DNA from: Streptomyces neyagawaensis
Lineage (GTDB): Bacteria; Actinomycetota; Actinomycetes; Streptomycetales; Streptomycetaceae
Assembly (NCBI RefSeq): GCF_023516595.1
Contig: NZ_JAMGBG010000127.1
Location: forward strand, 1-64,000
DNA length: 64,000 nucleotides
Direction: 5' to 3'
A program made the position numbers and the translations under genes. A model generated the notes under the pieces. That model saw only the letters and a list, made by a program, of their open reading frames with translations. It was not told the origin of the DNA and did not search any database. Shown here in pieces: positions 8,524 through 16,343 of this stretch (position 1 is the first letter of the stretch; every line of letters starts with the position of its first letter).

Positions 8524-9192
8524 TTGACGAGTCAACCGGCGAACGTCCCCAGGAAGGGACCGGTGGTCACCGAGGTGTACCACCTGATCTTCGGCATGTT
8601 GATCTCCCAGGAGATCCCGCCCGGTGCCCGGATGGCGGTCGACGAAATCGCCCGCAAACTGGGGGTGTCGCAGACGCCGGTACGCCAAGCGCTGGCCACT
8701 CTGGAGGCCGAGGGCCTGGTCACGCGTACCCACCTTGTCGGCTACCGAGCCGGCGAGTTGATGACACGCAGGCAGTTCGATGACCTCTTCGCAGTTCGTG
8801 CGTTTCTCGAGCCGCAAGCGGCCCGGCTAGCAGCCGAGAAGCCCGCGCCGGAGAGGCTCGCGGAGATGCGCAGCACCCAGAGTGAGATGACCTACGAGGC
8901 TTCTCGCAACGGTGTGGTGCCCTACGGCACGTTTGCGCGGCACGACGCCGAGCTGCACTCAGCCATTGCCGAGGCCTCTCGCAACGAAGCGCTGCGCGAC
9001 GCGGTCTCCCGGCTCAATGCCCATGTCCACCTGTTTCGCCTGTACGTCGACCGTGCTGTCACCCACGACGCACTCGACGAGCACGAGGAGATCGTTTCGG
9101 CTATCGAGCACCGCGATCCACGGCGGGCGGCGGCCGCGATGCGCGCTCATCTCCGTCGCTCGCAAAAGCGCCTCCGCTCGGCATTCGAGTAG
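8524..9192 (+). CDS. GntR-family (FCD) transcriptional regulator A
   Basis: This encodes a 222-residue regulator. A winged HTH lies at about residues 15-75 (EIARKLGVSQTPVRQALATLEAEGLV) and is followed by a helical FCD ligand-binding domain, with RHDAELHSAIAEAS and DALDEHEEI supplying putative metal-binding residues. The start is TTG at 8524 with AGGAG 9 nt upstream; GTG codons slightly downstream are alternatives. It is divergent from the Ldh/Fe-ADH unit, and the four-site operator array lies in between. FCD regulators usually respond to organic acids, matching the dehydrogenases and the PLP dehydratase downstream. Confidence 0.9.
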   Translation: MTSQPANVPRKGPVVTEVYHLIFGMLISQEIPPGARMAVDEIARKLGVSQTPVRQALATLEAEGLVTRTHLVGYRAGELMTRRQFDDLFAVRAFLEPQAARLAAEKPAPERLAEMRSTQSEMTYEASRNGVVPYGTFARHDAELHSAIAEASRNEALRDAVSRLNAHVHLFRLYVDRAVTHDALDEHEEIVSAIEHRDPRRAAAAMRAHLRRSQKRLRSAFE

Positions 9193-9253
9193 CTGCCGGC
9201 ACTGCTGTCCATCTGTACCGGTGCCATGTCACTACGCCCTGCCCACATGAGGC

Positions 9254-9362
9254 GTGTCCATTTCGACCGTTCAAGACTCTGGGCACGTCCCGCACATCGC
9301 CGTCAATGCCGGCGACGGGATCGGCCCCAAGGTGACCGAGAGTGCCCTAGCGGTCGTGCGGG
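9254..9362 (+). pseudogene. N-terminal fragment of an isopropylmalate/tartrate dehydrogenase-like gene
   Basis: A GTG-started frame reads HIAVNAGDGIGPKVTESAL. This is the conserved N-terminus (normally GDGIGPEVT) of the isocitrate/isopropylmalate/tartrate dehydrogenase family. After about 36 codons the similarity stops and the frame runs into unrelated sequence. Directly downstream, another frame ends in TTDVPVSAGLCSFEK-stop, which I do not recognise. It is a deletion remnant between the GntR and dehydratase genes. Confidence 0.6.
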
Positions 9363-9446
9363 GCCGCGGGGATCGAGATGGCCACCACCGACGTGCCCGT
9401 CTCGGCTGGCCTGTGTTCCTTCGAGAAGTGAGACATGAGGAGTTCC

Positions 9447-10436
9447 ATGAGTGCGCTGGTCAGTCTTGAATCCATCCAGGACGCGGCGGAGCGGATCCGC
9501 GGGTACGCCCTCCGGACACCTCTGATGGTGTCGCCGTGGGAGGGACTTTCACTGAAGCCGGAGAGCCTGCAACCGGTGGGCAGCTTCAAGATTCGTGGTG
9601 CCACAACGGCAATCACCCGCCTTGCGCCGGAGGCTCGCCAACGAGGTATCGTCGCGATGTCATCGGGCAACCACGCACAGGCCGTGGCCTACGTGGCCCG
9701 CAGTCTTGGAATCGCGGCGCACATCTTCATTCCGGACAACGCTCCGGCACGAAAGATCGAAGCAACCAGAGCCTTGGGCGCTGTCGTTGAGGTGGTGCCA
9801 CCCGAAGAGCAGTACAGCCGACCGGAGGAGTTCGCACGAGAGACGGGCAAGACTCTCATTCCTCCGTTCGAGAACCTTGACGTTATTTCCGGGCAGGGCA
9901 CCATCGGCGTGGAGATCGCCGCGGATGACCCGGGCATCTCGACAATCCTGGTGCCAGTGGCCGGCGGCGGACTGATCGCGGGGATCGCGGCCGCCGCGGC
10001 GGCGTTGCTGCCGAACGCGCGAGTGATCGGCGTCGAGCCGGAGCTAGCCGCGGACGCCGCGGAGTCTCTTCACACCGGCGCACTCCGGGCGTGGGCTGCT
10101 CAGGAGACGGCACGAACAATCGCCGACGGGTTGCGCACTGCCAGCCTCGGCGAAATGGCCTGGCCACATGTGAAGGCCTACGTGCACGACATCTTGACCG
10201 TTACCGAGGACGAGATCGAAGACGCCACCAGACGACTCGCGGTCGAGGCCCGGCTTCTAGCGGAGCCTAGCGGCGCGGTCACCACAGCGGCGTACCTCCA
10301 CCGGCGTCGCGAACTGCCGGCAGGACGTGCGGTGGCGGTGGTGTCCGGAGGCAACATTGATCCCGCATTCCTGAGCGGCCTGGTCGCAGATGCTGAGAAG
10401 GTACCGCGGAACACGCCTGCCGGCGCTTGCCCGTAG
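9447..10436 (+). CDS. PLP-dependent threonine/serine dehydratase family enzyme
   Basis: This encodes a 329-residue fold-type II PLP enzyme of the threonine deaminase/serine racemase family, without an ACT regulatory domain. GSFKIRGA carries the PLP lysine (Lys48). SSGNHAQ binds the substrate carboxylate, PVAGGGLIAG holds the PLP phosphate and VSGGN is near the C-terminus. It should dehydrate a beta-hydroxy amino acid to a keto acid plus ammonia. Threonine, serine and 3-hydroxyaspartate are all possible. ATG at 9447 has AGGAG only 4 nt upstream; ATG at 9435 is an alternative. RidA partners are encoded nearby on both sides. Confidence 0.88.
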   Translation: MSALVSLESIQDAAERIRGYALRTPLMVSPWEGLSLKPESLQPVGSFKIRGATTAITRLAPEARQRGIVAMSSGNHAQAVAYVARSLGIAAHIFIPDNAPARKIEATRALGAVVEVVPPEEQYSRPEEFARETGKTLIPPFENLDVISGQGTIGVEIAADDPGISTILVPVAGGGLIAGIAAAAAALLPNARVIGVEPELAADAAESLHTGALRAWAAQETARTIADGLRTASLGEMAWPHVKAYVHDILTVTEDEIEDATRRLAVEARLLAEPSGAVTTAAYLHRRRELPAGRAVAVVSGGNIDPAFLSGLVADAEKVPRNTPAGACP

Positions 10437-10974
10437 ACAAAACTCCTGCGCATCACGCCCAGCCTTGCCCCACCGAACCTGATCCGCGAAGGAGGCCAGG
10501 TCGGCCCGAACGTCTGCTGAGGGCATGGGCGACTATCAACACCGCCGACGCCATGTGCCTGGTCTGCTCTCAGCCGTGACGCCCGTCACCGTGAAGACGG
10601 TGATAGGGCACTGATCGGCGTCTGGGTTATGCCCGCCAGCTCCGGGACCCTCGCCGACGGGCGTGACCTAGCACCGATCGGTTGTCGAGGTCATCGGGCG
10701 TCGACTCCACGAACGGTCTGCATGCAGACGTCACGGCGAGTCCCATCGTTTGCGTCGGACCTGTTCCACGAGTCGAAAGCAAGGTGTACTGCGCGGTCGT
10801 CCTGGACACGTTCTCGCGACGCGTGGTGGGCTCGCCCACTGCGGAGCTGATTCACTCAAGATCCACTACAGATCGTGTGGAGAGTGCGAGCTTGATCCTC
10901 ACCGTTTCGGCATGGGCGTGCGACGTCACGGTGGCGAGCGGGCTTTGACGCGCTTCACGCACGTCGGCGTGGCC
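10437..10974. other. Intergenic debris between dehydratase and GntR B
   Basis: This 538-bp gap has no intact gene. The recognisable piece is the IS3-type transposase fragment annotated separately. The rest shows interrupted frames in both directions. Confidence 0.5.
10770..10905 (+). pseudogene. IS3-type transposase (integrase-core) fragment
   Basis: One plus frame reads KVYCAVVLDTFSRRVVG. This is the rve-domain strand following the first catalytic Asp in IS3-family OrfB (usual form KVYLxVVLDxxSRRVVGWSI). Similarity fades after about 30 codons, and neither end of the transposase is present. Confidence 0.65.
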
Positions 10975-11661
10975 TCAAGCGTGCCGGGGCGCGTGTTCTC
11001 CTGGCACTGCCGTCCGGGCTCCCAGCCCCATGGGGAAGTGGGCGGCCAGTTCCTTGCGGAACGCGTCGGTGTCGCCTTCCAGGGCGACCGTGGCCAACCT
11101 CTCGTGCTCGACGACCAGTTGCTGCGGGTTGTCGCTGTACGTGCGGTGATCGACGCTGAGATAGAGGCGCAGCTTGGTCTCCCAGCCGTTCCACATGCCC
11201 TGCAGGACGCCGTGGCCCGAGAGGTCGTAGAAGAGCCTGTGGAAGCGGAGGTGCGCGTCGATGCTGGCCGGGATGTCGTCCTTCTCCATGGCCCGGCGCA
11301 GATCCTCGACGGTCTGCAGCAACTGGGGCCGCTCAGCACCGCGCAGCGCTTCGGCGGAGAGCTCGGCGGCGTACGGTTCGACGCGTAGCCGGACCGAGTC
11401 GATCTCGGCGACCTCGCGCGCGCTCACCTCCACGACGAACGCGCCACGGTAAGGGATCTTGACGACGAGCCCTTCTTCCTCCAGCTTGGTCAGGGCCTCG
11501 CGCAGCGGGGACCGGCTGATCCCCAGGTCCGTGGCGATGTGCGCCTCGCGCAGCTGGCCACCAGGAGGGACGCTTCCATCGAGGATGGCGGCACGCAACG
11601 TGCGGTAGACACCGTCCGGCGTCGTCGTCCGCTGCTCCTGCCACTCGAACTTGTGGTCCAC
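10975..11661 (-). CDS. GntR-family (FCD) transcriptional regulator B
   Basis: This encodes a 228-residue regulator. The winged HTH spans about residues 15-75 (HIATDLGISRSPLREALTKL). An FCD effector domain follows, with DAHLRFHRLFYD and HRTYSDNPQQLVVEH contributing putative metal-ligand Asp and His residues. GTG at 11661 has GGAGG 8 nt upstream. A perfect 17-bp inverted repeat lies 32 bp upstream, so autoregulation is likely. The same repeat precedes the ridA-aldolase operon and the HAD-ridA-oxidase operon, making this protein the best candidate regulator of both. Confidence 0.9.
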   Translation of the reverse strand: MDHKFEWQEQRTTTPDGVYRTLRAAILDGSVPPGGQLREAHIATDLGISRSPLREALTKLEEEGLVVKIPYRGAFVVEVSAREVAEIDSVRLRVEPYAAELSAEALRGAERPQLLQTVEDLRRAMEKDDIPASIDAHLRFHRLFYDLSGHGVLQGMWNGWETKLRLYLSVDHRTYSDNPQQLVVEHERLATVALEGDTDAFRKELAAHFPMGLGARTAVPGEHAPRHA

Positions 11662-11692
11662 CCCGTCACCCTCCCCTGCTCACGCCATCACC

Positions 11693-11709
11693 TGGTCGTT
11701 TGTCGACTA
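11693..11709. promoter_or_regulatory. Operator before GntR B
   Basis: TGGTCGTTTGTCGACTA, reverse complement TAGTCGACAAACGACCA, is an inverted repeat with GTCG and CGAC arms. It lies just upstream of the regulator's GTG start and matches the sites at 4876, 12188 and 12211. Confidence 0.75.
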
Positions 11710-12187
11710 TACCCCCGCCGATCTGGCGTCAACACCTCAAGTTGACTGCCAGGCACGGAGCTCACTGATATTCACAACGGCGCCCCATCCGGTTCGCGGG
11801 TCACGGTGACAGGCGGCGCCTCGGGGCCGTTTGGTTCTCAGACCGATGCTGGACCGGCGGCACCGACGCTCGCAGACCTGCAGCGGACGCAGCCGACGAG
11901 GGGAAGCGCTGTGGGCCCATCTCCATCTTTCCGGACGCCAACGCTTCTCATTCATCGCGTCGGTACCAGGTTTCACGTCAGTAGCTGAGCGCCTGGCTGA
12001 CCGGTGACATTGCCGTTGTTCGCGGCCTGCTCGATGAGCCTGGCGCTCAGCCGGCCTGCACGAACTCGGAGGCGACCTCGGCCGAGAGGCGATTGCGCCC
12101 CGATCACCTCATCCATTCTGGAAGCGGATCATCGCCGGGTCTGTCTGCCTGAGCCACTCCTCCGCGAGGTTGACAGTCGAGGGTATT
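11710..12187. other. Gap upstream of the HAD operon
   Basis: This 478-bp interval carries no frame with a recognisable domain on either strand. A TTGACA hexamer at 12170-12175, followed after 17 bp by GACAAT at 12193-12198, is a plausible promoter for the HAD gene and overlaps the first operator. Confidence 0.5.
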
Positions 12188-12227
12188 CGGTCGACAATCG
12201 ACCAACAATATGGTCGACAATCGACTA
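12188..12227. promoter_or_regulatory. Twin GntR B operators before the HAD operon
   Basis: CGGTCGACAATCGACCA (12188-12204) and TGGTCGACAATCGACTA (12211-12227) are two copies of the same inverted repeat with a 23-bp centre-to-centre distance. The first overlaps the proposed -10 element and the second lies about where transcription would start, a typical repressor layout. The HAD start codon follows at 12258. Confidence 0.8.
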
Positions 12228-12257
12228 GCACTGACCACTAACGAACGAGGAGGATCA

Positions 12258-12938
12258 GTGGGATTCGATGCCAAGCCCAAGTACGTGACGTTCGACATGA
12301 ACGGCACGCTGATCAAGTTCAGCATCAACGACACGATGCGCGAGGTCCTGGGCGACCGGCTGCCGGCCGAGGTCGCCGACGACTACCTGCGGATCTGCAA
12401 GGCGTACCGGATCGACGAGTGCACGGGCGCGTACCAGCCGTTCCACCAGGTCGTCGCCCGCTCCATGGAGCGCACCTCACGCAAGCTCGGCCTCGAGTAC
12501 CGCGAGGAGGACGCGCGGGCGGTGTACGAGACCATCCCCACCTGGGGCCCGTACCCCGGTGTCACCGAGGCACTGAACCGCCTGGCCGAGGAAGTCCCGC
12601 TGGTGATCATCACGAACAGCGACACCGCGCACGCCGAGCGCCTCGCGGAGAACCTGAAGGCCCCGTTCGAGGTCGTCATCAGCGCCGAGGAGATGGGCAT
12701 CTACAAGCCGCGACTCGGCGCGTTCGACTACATGCTCGACAAGCTCGGCGTGACACCCGACGAGATCGTGCACGTCTCCGCGAGCCCGATGTACGACCAC
12801 CGCTCCGCGGCGATCGTGGGCATCGAGAACAAGGTGTACATGGACCGCGGCTGGGAGCACGACGAGCACTGGCTCGGCTACGAGCGGATCACCGACATCG
12901 CCGACCTCCCCGTCCTCTTCGGCCTCCCGCGCCCCTGA
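12258..12938 (+). CDS. HAD-superfamily hydrolase (type II haloacid dehalogenase-like)
   Basis: This encodes a 226-residue HAD enzyme close to (S)-2-haloacid dehalogenases. Motif I is FDMNGTL (nucleophile Asp13), motif II is VIITNSDT, motif III is the Lys of IYKPRLGAFDY and motif IV is the VHVSASPMYDHRSA region. GTG at 12258 has AGGAGG a few nt upstream; an ATG at 12210 lies inside the operator and is rejected as the start. It heads a plus-strand operon with ridA copy 2 and a FAD oxidase. The substrate could be a phosphate ester, phosphonate or halo acid. Confidence 0.88.
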   Translation: MGFDAKPKYVTFDMNGTLIKFSINDTMREVLGDRLPAEVADDYLRICKAYRIDECTGAYQPFHQVVARSMERTSRKLGLEYREEDARAVYETIPTWGPYPGVTEALNRLAEEVPLVIITNSDTAHAERLAENLKAPFEVVISAEEMGIYKPRLGAFDYMLDKLGVTPDEIVHVSASPMYDHRSAAIVGIENKVYMDRGWEHDEHWLGYERITDIADLPVLFGLPRP

Positions 12939-12993
12939 CGCCTGAGCCCGATCGGAGAACCGAGGAAATGATTCACAGAAGGAGGGTGGCGGC

Positions 12994-13479
12994 ATGACTC
13001 AGCTGCTGTATCAAACCGTCAAGGGAGACTCGGCTTCAGAAAGGCTCCAGGCCCTGGGGCTGAAGCTGCCCGCCCTCGCCGGCACCACGTACCTCGTGCC
13101 CCACCGGACGGTGGGCTCCATCATCCACCTCTCCGGCCAACTACCCTTCAAGGACGGCGAGCTGCTGGGTCAGGGCGTGGTCGGCCGGGACGTGGAGCTG
13201 GAGACCGCGCAGGAGCTCGCACGCCATGCCGCGCTCAACTGTCTCGCTGCCGCTGCGCAGGCGGTGGGCGACCTGGACCGGGTCCGGATCGTGCAGATGC
13301 TGGTCTTCGTGGCCAGCACGCCGGACTTCGCTCAGCAGTCGAACGTCGCCAACGCAGCCAGTGAACTGCTCATCGAGGTACTGGGTGAGAACGGGCGGCA
13401 CGCCCGCACTGCGATCGGTGTCGCCGGGCTGCCGCTCAACACCCCCGTCGAGATCCAGGTCGTCTGCACCGCTGTGTAG
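12994..13479 (+). CDS. RidA-family enamine/imine deaminase, copy 2
   Basis: This encodes a 161-residue RidA paralogue of the protein at 4240-4725, the same length and almost identical through the C-terminal half (RIVQMLVFVASTPDF, NAASELLIEVLGENGRHA). ATG at 12994 has AGGAGG 8 nt upstream. It lies 55 bp after the HAD gene under the twin operators. RidA hydrolyses imines made by PLP dehydratases and by amino-acid oxidases, and a FAD oxidase gene follows in the same direction. Two copies under one operator type suggest a pathway with strong imine stress. Confidence 0.9.
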   Translation: MTQLLYQTVKGDSASERLQALGLKLPALAGTTYLVPHRTVGSIIHLSGQLPFKDGELLGQGVVGRDVELETAQELARHAALNCLAAAAQAVGDLDRVRIVQMLVFVASTPDFAQQSNVANAASELLIEVLGENGRHARTAIGVAGLPLNTPVEIQVVCTAV

Positions 13480-13568
13480 CGGCGAGCAGTGCGGCGGTGG
13501 CCCGGCTTCGACGGGCACTCGACGCCCTCTGCCAGCACGATCGACACCCCAGTGGAGATCCTGCTGGC

Positions 13569-13710
13569 CGACGCGAGGGGCAGATCCCGCTCCGGCGCCT
13601 CGCCCTCCCGACGAGATCACTGACGCCGTCCTGTTCCTCACGTCGCCGGAATCCTCGCGCATCCCCGGGGCAACGAACCCCGTCGACACCGGCTACACCG
13701 TCTTCCAGCA
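13569..13710 (+). pseudogene. C-terminal fragment of an SDR gene
   Basis: REGQIPLRRLALP in one frame continues after a 1-base shift near 13605 as PDEITDAVLFLTSPESSR and NPVDTGYTVFQ. This is the conserved C-terminal end of SDR enzymes and parallels the intact SDR at 2181-2915 (IPLQRLATPEEVADAVLFF). The N-terminal two thirds are missing. Confidence 0.7.
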
Positions 13711-13758
13711 GCGGCCCACGCGGTTCCCAGAGAAGGTCGACATCACGCCTGGTGACGA

Positions 13759-13944
13759 GTCGGCACCCTCCCCTGGGTCGGCTACCGGGCACGGAAGTGG
13801 GAACCGGAACCCGTTCGCTGGCTGGGTGTTCACGCCATGTACCAGCTCTTCGGCATCGCCGACCGGTGGGAAGAACGCAGGAACTCCAGCCAGACCTCAC
13901 TCCTGGCCCGATTCGGCAGCCGCCTCGCCGGACTCCACGAGTAA
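13759..13944 (+). pseudogene. C-terminal fragment of an unknown gene
   Basis: An open frame of about 61 codons without a plausible start encodes TLPWVGYRARKWEPEPVRW, then LGVHAMYQLFGIADRWEER, and ends LARFGSRLAGLHE-stop at 13944. The composition looks like a real protein tail, perhaps of a FAD-dependent oxidoreductase, but I cannot name the family. It ends 18 bp before the intact FAD oxidase gene. Confidence 0.4.
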
Positions 13945-13962
13945 ACGAAAAGGAACGCTCTC

Positions 13963-15108
13963 ATGGACGCACGACTCGCCGTCATCGGCTTGGGCAGCAT
14001 CGGAAGCATGGCCCTGTGGCAGGCCTCCCGACTGTCCGACTCGGTAGTCGGTTTCGAGGCAGCCACCCCCGCCCACGGCCGCAGCGCCGTCGGCGGAGAC
14101 ACCCGCCTGTTCCGCATGATCTACCTCGGCAGGCCCGACTACTACCCCATCATCGAACGCTCCCGCGGCCTGTGGGCCGAACTCGAAGCGGAAACCGGGC
14201 AGGACATCCTCACCACCACCGGCGGCCTCACCATCGGGACGGCAAACAGTAACTTCATCAACAGCCTCCTCGAGACAGCGCGTATCAACGGAGCCGAGCA
14301 CAGCGTCCTCAGCCGGGAGGAGATAGCTGAGCGCTATCCCCAGCACAACCTCCGCCCCGACGACTGCGCAGTCCACGACACCCGCGGCGGCGTTCTGCGC
14401 ACCGACCGCGCCGTCAGCGCCGCCGTCGCGGCGGCCCGGGCGAACGGTGCCACCGTCCTGCAGAACACTCCCGTGGACAGCATCACCGAAACCGACCACG
14501 GCGTCGTCGTCACCTCGGGCGACAGAACCTGGACATTCGACAAGGTCATCGTCGCCTCGGGCGGCTGGTCCCGCAGGCTCATGCCCGACCACCTCAAGGC
14601 GGTCACCGAAACCCATCGGATCGTCCTGACCTGGTTCATCGCCCAGGACGGCACCCAGTTCTCGCCGGAGAACTTCCCCGCTTTCAGCCGGTGGTACGAG
14701 GATCGCTCCATGTACGGCGCACCCGCCGTCGACGGCGTGACGGTCAAGGCATCGGTGGACGGACCGCTGGCCGGGCGCGCGAGGGCGACCCCCGACCCGG
14801 ACTCCGTGCCCAGGGAACTCACCCGGGAAGAAATCGACAAGGCAACCGAGATCGTCACCGAGTTCTTCCCCGGCCTGATCCCCACCATCGCGCGCGCCGA
14901 CGCCTTCCCCGACCTCTTCACCCAGGACAGGCATCCCCTCATCGGCTGGCTGGATCAGAACAGCAGCGTCTACTGCGCCACCGGATTCTCCGGGAAGGGC
15001 TTCAAGATGGCCACCGGCTACGGCCACATCGCCGCACACGAGGCGCTCGGCAAGCAGACGTTCGACGGGCTGGACTTCGTGCGTCCGGACCGGTTCAAGA
15101 CCAGGTAA
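13963..15108 (+). CDS. FAD-dependent amine/amino-acid oxidase (DAO family)
   Basis: This encodes a 381-residue DAO-fold flavoenzyme like monomeric sarcosine oxidase or N-methyltryptophan oxidase, oxidising an amine or amino acid to an imine with release of H2O2. The FAD motif GLGSIGS is at residues 9-15, VVGFEA closes the dinucleotide-binding strand and TGFSGKGFKMATGYG is the C-terminal flavin-binding stretch. The Cys that binds FAD covalently in sarcosine oxidase appears absent from the expected segment (RADAFPDLFTQDRHP), so flavin is probably non-covalent. It lies downstream of ridA copy 2, which could hydrolyse its imine product. Confidence 0.88.
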   Translation: MDARLAVIGLGSIGSMALWQASRLSDSVVGFEAATPAHGRSAVGGDTRLFRMIYLGRPDYYPIIERSRGLWAELEAETGQDILTTTGGLTIGTANSNFINSLLETARINGAEHSVLSREEIAERYPQHNLRPDDCAVHDTRGGVLRTDRAVSAAVAAARANGATVLQNTPVDSITETDHGVVVTSGDRTWTFDKVIVASGGWSRRLMPDHLKAVTETHRIVLTWFIAQDGTQFSPENFPAFSRWYEDRSMYGAPAVDGVTVKASVDGPLAGRARATPDPDSVPRELTREEIDKATEIVTEFFPGLIPTIARADAFPDLFTQDRHPLIGWLDQNSSVYCATGFSGKGFKMATGYGHIAAHEALGKQTFDGLDFVRPDRFKTR

Positions 15109-15413
15109 CCGCCCACTCCTGCCGCCTCGGCGAAGTGGTCTCGGTATCGCCATCCGGCTGACGGTCGTTGTGCGACTCATCTATTGATGTGCCGAACGCG
15201 TCCCCTGGGCCGTCCTCGCCCCGGCCGCCGTCCTGGGCCCTGCTCGGGGCGCTCGCGGTCACGGCGGCCGGCGAGGTCGAATCCCCAGGCTGACGCGGCG
15301 GGCGTCAGCCCACCCCGGAGCGCACACGGACCATCCCAGCGGGACGGCGCCGACGGGGTCGGAACGACCGCGTACGCCCGTACTCACACCCCCAGGAACC
15401 GACGGACACCACC
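15109..15413. other. Intergenic gap, no gene seen
   Basis: This 305-bp stretch separates the FAD oxidase from the broken MFS gene. No conserved frame or strong operator was recognised. Confidence 0.45.
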
Positions 15414-16310
15414 ATGCCCGATCTCATCTCCCGCGCCCTGACCCGCCGAACCGTCCGGACGACCAAGCCTTCACACGAGCGGACCTGGAAGCATCTGTCA
15501 CCGCTGCTGCGGCTGCTGATCCTTACCCGGCTCACCTCTGGTATCGGCTTCTTCGCCGTTCTGCCGTTCCTCGCCGAGCACCTCGGCACCGCGCTCGGCA
15601 TGGCGGGATGGATGGTCGGCCTCGTCCTGGGTCTGCGCACCTTCAGCCAGCAGAGCCTCTTCGTGGTCGGCGGCGCACTCGTCGACCACCCCCACTCTCG
15701 GCTTCGCTCGAGCGGGAGCGACCCCCATCGGCGTACGCCCGATCGTGCTGGCCGGCTGCGTGCTGCGGGTCGCCGGCTTCGCCTGGCTGGGGTACGCGGA
15801 GCAGACCTGGACGGTGATCGGCGCGGTGCTCCTCATCGGCTTCGCCGCCGCGCTGTTCTCCCCGGCGGTGGAATCCGAAGCGGCCCGGCAGGCGGTGATC
15901 AGGGAGGAGGGCCACGGTTCACGCACTCGGGTGCTAGCTCTGCTGAGCGCGGCCGGACAGGCAGGTGCCTTCATCGGCCCGCTGCTCGGCGCACTGCTTG
16001 CTCGCCGTGAACTTCCGCACCGTCTGCCTCGCCGGAGCCGCCGTTTTCGTCCTCGTCCTGGCCGGGCACATATGGCTGATGCCGCAGCACATCCCCGGCC
16101 GAGTGCGCACTCGACAGCGGGGCGGCACGCGCGCACTGCTGCGCAACCGCAGCTTCCTCGCCCTGTGCTGCGCCTACGGCACCTACCTGCTCTGTGGAAC
16201 AACTGCTACCGCTATCCGTCACACCGATGTCCTCGCGGACGTGGACGACGGCCGCGCCGACCTCAGGGGTCGCCCCCGGGGGCCGGCGCTTTCGTGCTCG
16301 GGCTGCTGAT
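15414..16310 (+). pseudogene. Broken MFS transporter
   Basis: Membrane-segment sequences of a major-facilitator transporter occur in three successive frames. The first is LTRLTSGIGFFAVLPFLAE through SLFVVGGALVD. The second is RPIVLAGCVLRVAGFAWLG through GAFIGPLLGALL, and the third is NFRTVCLAGAAVFVLVLAG through LCCAYGTYLLCG. The first break contains a Streptomyces repeat (15687-15728), the second is a 1-base shift near 16003. The C-terminal half is missing beyond 16310. No function remains. Confidence 0.85.
15687..15728. repeat. Streptomyces short palindromic repeat inserted in the MFS gene
   Basis: The segment begins CACCCCCACTCTCGGCTTCG and continues CTCGAGCGGGAG before ending ACCCCCATCGG. 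From memory this resembles a REP-like sequence common between genes in Streptomyces. Here it sits inside a coding frame at exactly the point where the frame is lost. Confidence 0.6.
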
Positions 16311-16343
16311 GCGGCGCGTTCACCCGTGGGGCGGGTGCCGCGG

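Noticed and set aside
12004..12187. Possible small gene before the HAD operon
   Set aside because: The frame has no recognisable similarity and runs through the proposed promoter and operators.
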